A DNA stretch of 6,026 nucleotides from Clostridia bacterium (lineage in GTDB: Bacteria > Bacillota > Clostridia > Oscillospirales > Oscillospiraceae): contig QKDF01000216.1 of assembly GCA_003245395.1 (NCBI GenBank), forward strand, positions 1 through 6,026, in the 5' to 3' direction. Below, in pieces: positions 4,130-6,026 of this stretch. The notes beneath the pieces were generated by a model. That model made no database searches and had not been told where the DNA came from. It saw only the letters and a program-made list of their open reading frames with translations. Positions within the stretch are counted from its first letter, which is position 1. The number at the start of each line of letters is the position of its first letter. Position numbers and translations under genes: made by a program.

Positions 4130-6026
4130 ATGAAAAAAGAACTGCCCAAGGTGTATGAACCGCAGCAGGTGGAATCCGACATCTATCAGATGTGGATGGA
4201 CGGCGGCTGCTTCAAAGCTGAACCGGACCCAAAGAAGAAACCGTTTTCCATCGTCATGCCTCCACCCAACGTGACGGGACAACTCCATATGGGACATGCG
4301 CTGGACTGCACGCTGCAAGATATTCTTACCCGCTTTAAGCGGATGCAGGGCTTTTCCACGCTATGGCTTCCGGGCGTTGACCATGCGGGTATCGCTACGC
4401 AGATTAAGGTGGAAGAGGAACTCCGGGTCAACGAGGGCAAGACCCGCTATGACCTGGGTCGGGAGAAGTTCCTGGAGCGGGTATGGCAATGGAAGGAAAA
4501 GTACGGCAGCCGCATTGTGGAGCAGCAGCAGAAGATGGGCGTCTCTTGCGACTGGGATCGTTCACGTTTCACCATGGACGATACGTGTGCCCGCGCTGTG
4601 CGGGAGACTTTCTGCGACCTTTACGACAAGGGCATGATTTATAAGGGTAGCCGCATCATTAACTGGTGCCCCCACTGCATCACCGCTCTGTCCGACGCGG
4701 AGGTAGAGTATGTGGATAAGCCCGGCCATCTGTGGTATATCCGCTATCCGCTTACCGATGGCTCCGGGGACCTGGTGGTTGCAACCACCCGTCCGGAGAC
4801 CATGATGGGCGATACCGGTGTGGCCGTGAATCCCGAGGACGACCGGTTCCGCCATCTGGTAGGTAAAACCTGCATCCTGCCGATCATGAACCGGGAAATT
4901 CCTATTGTGGCCGACGAGTATGTGGAATTGGGTTTCGGCACCGGTGCGGTGAAAATGACGCCTGCCCACGACCCCAACGACTTTGAAGTGGGTCTGCGTC
5001 ATAATCTGGAGGTCATCCGGGTAATTGGAGATGACGGCAAGATCAATGCTGACGGCGGCCCCTATGCCGGTATGGACCGATATGAGTGCCGCAAAGCCAT
5101 CGTCCATGATTTGGAGGAACAGGGATACCTGGTCAAGGCGGAGGATTACAGTCATAATGTGGGCACCTGCTACCGCTGCCACAATGACGTGGAGCCGCTG
5201 ATTTCCGCACAGTGGTTCGTGAAGATGGAGCCGCTGGCCAAAGAGGCTCTGCGAGTGGTGCGAGACGGTGAGGTGAAATTCGTTCCTGACCGCTTTTCAA
5301 AGACGTATACCAATTGGATGGAAAATGTGCACGACTGGTGCATTTCCCGCCAGCTGTGGTGGGGACACCAGATTCCGGCTTGGTATTGTGACGACTGCGG
5401 TCATATTAACGTGAACCGTGAAGATCCGGTCAAATGCGAAAACTGCGGTTCTGAGCACCTGACCCGTGATCCGGATGTATTGGATACTTGGTTCTCCTCC
5501 GCACTTTGGCCGTTCTCAACGCTGGGCTGGCCGGAGCAGACGGAAGATCTGGCCTACTATTACCCCACCTCCGTGATGGTAACTGGCTATGACATTATTT
5601 TTTTCTGGGTGGCGCGGATGATTTTCTCGGGCTGCGAGCAGATGAAGGAAATCCCGTTCCATACCGTCCTGATTCATGGTCTGGTTCGAGATGATAAAGG
5701 CCGGAAAATGTCCAAGTCGCTTGGTAATGGTATTGATCCGCTGGAAATGGCGGAGAAGTACGGCGCCGATGCACTGCGTTTCAATCTGATCACAGGCAAC
5801 AGCCCCGGCAACGATACCCGTTTTTACACGGAAAAGTGCGAGGCTATGCGGAACTTTGCGAATAAGATTTGGAATGCCTCTCGGTTTGTCCAAATGAATT
5901 TGACTATTGAAGCGTGCAAATTGCCGGAAAAGCTGGAGATGGAGGACAAGTGGGTCCTGACCAAGCTCAATACACTGGTGAAGGAAGTTACGGAGAATCT
6001 GGACAGCTTTGAAATCGGAGTCGCTT
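4130..6026 (+). CDS. valS: Valine--tRNA ligase, N-terminal 632 codons
   Basis: ValRS is a cytoplasmic class I synthetase that charges tRNA-Val with valine using ATP and clears mischarged threonine. The frame is open to the window edge; about 632 of some 880 residues are present. Residues 44-57 carry [14 protein letters not shown] with the HIGH-type signature H53-M-G-H56. The editing (CP1) domain follows, with TTRPET at 219-224 and [15 protein letters not shown], in which H280-D281 are the usual editing residues. [15 protein letters not shown] returns to the catalytic core, and the KMSKS loop is intact at 526-530. Cysteine pairs are at 180/183, 347/350, 420/423 and 436/439; the last two look like a zinc ribbon. 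The anticodon-binding domain starts near [14 protein letters not shown] and is cut off. DPNDFE, rather than isoleucine-enzyme features, and the length of the core support ValRS over IleRS. The T-box leader upstream explains its regulation. Confidence 0.96.
   Translation, partial: MKKELPKVYEPQQVESDIYQMWMDGGCFKAEPDPKKKPFSIVMPPPNVTGQLHMGHALDCTLQDILTRFKRMQGFSTLWLPGVDHAGIATQIKVEEELRVNEGKTRYDLGREKFLERVWQWKEKYGSRIVEQQQKMGVSCDWDRSRFTMDDTCARAVRETFCDLYDKGMIYKGSRIINWCPHCITALSDAEVEYVDKPGHLWYIRYPLTDGSGDLVVATTRPETMMGDTGVAVNPEDDRFRHLVGKTCILPIMNREIPIVADEYVELGFGTGAVKMTPAHDPNDFEVGLRHNLEVIRVIGDDGKINADGGPYAGMDRYECRKAIVHDLEEQGYLVKAEDYSHNVGTCYRCHNDVEPLISAQWFVKMEPLAKEALRVVRDGEVKFVPDRFSKTYTNWMENVHDWCISRQLWWGHQIPAWYCDDCGHINVNREDPVKCENCGSEHLTRDPDVLDTWFSSALWPFSTLGWPEQTEDLAYYYPTSVMVTGYDIIFFWVARMIFSGCEQMKEIPFHTVLIHGLVRDDKGRKMSKSLGNGIDPLEMAEKYGADALRFNLITGNSPGNDTRFYTEKCEAMRNFANKIWNASRFVQMNLTIEACKLPEKLEMEDKWVLTKLNTLVKEVTENLDSFEIGVA

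Noticed and set aside
4562..5182. 206-codon minus-strand frame inside valS
   Set aside because: It is antisense to the editing domain of ValRS. Long antisense frames are common opposite GC-rich codons, and the translation shows no family.
1..6026. Mobile elements, CRISPR arrays, tRNA or rRNA genes
   Set aside because: I saw no direct-repeat array, transposase motif, terminal inverted repeats or tRNA-like cloverleaf on either strand. The genes are typical core genes.

Overview
The window is ordinary core chromosome from a spore-forming Firmicute. It carries spoIIGA and sigE (the mother-cell sporulation switch), a T-box riboswitch ahead of valS, Firmicutes-style strong Shine-Dalgarno sites and a DUF951 protein. 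The fairly GC-rich composition and the three-domain S1-like RNA-binding protein suggest the Oscillospiraceae/Ruminococcaceae side of the Clostridia. That placement is inference; no marker here fixes the genus.

Layout. Positions 1-618 hold the 3' end of rarA (plus strand), a replication-stress AAA+ ATPase. It runs tail-to-tail into an S1-domain protein gene on the minus strand (602-1543), and the two ends overlap by 17 bp. A 75-bp divergent intergenic region follows. Next is a small plus-strand operon of a DUF951 gene (1619-1810) and an overlapping 30-residue single-span membrane protein (1807-1899), closed by a strong intrinsic terminator (1964-1995). A gene-free stretch with a candidate Spo0A-type promoter leads into spoIIGA (2165-3061) and sigE (3042-3746), which overlap by 20 bp. 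After sigE come a near-consensus sigma-A promoter, a full T-box leader (about 3797-4060) and valS (4130 to the window end, cut off).

How the genes work together. SpoIIGA is the membrane aspartic protease that removes the pro-sequence of the sigma factor encoded next to it, so the pair forms one developmental module. valS is controlled separately, by uncharged tRNA-Val acting on its leader RNA. No terminator is visible between sigE and the valS promoter, so the T-box terminator may also end sigE transcripts. The DUF951/microprotein pair and the S1-like protein have no clear functional link to sporulation.

I found no mobile element, CRISPR array, tRNA, rRNA or phage gene, and no clear sign of a new multi-gene system. 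The least explained items are the 30-residue membrane protein, the candidate Spo0A-type promoter with no -35 at normal spacing, and the unusual specifier region of the T-box.
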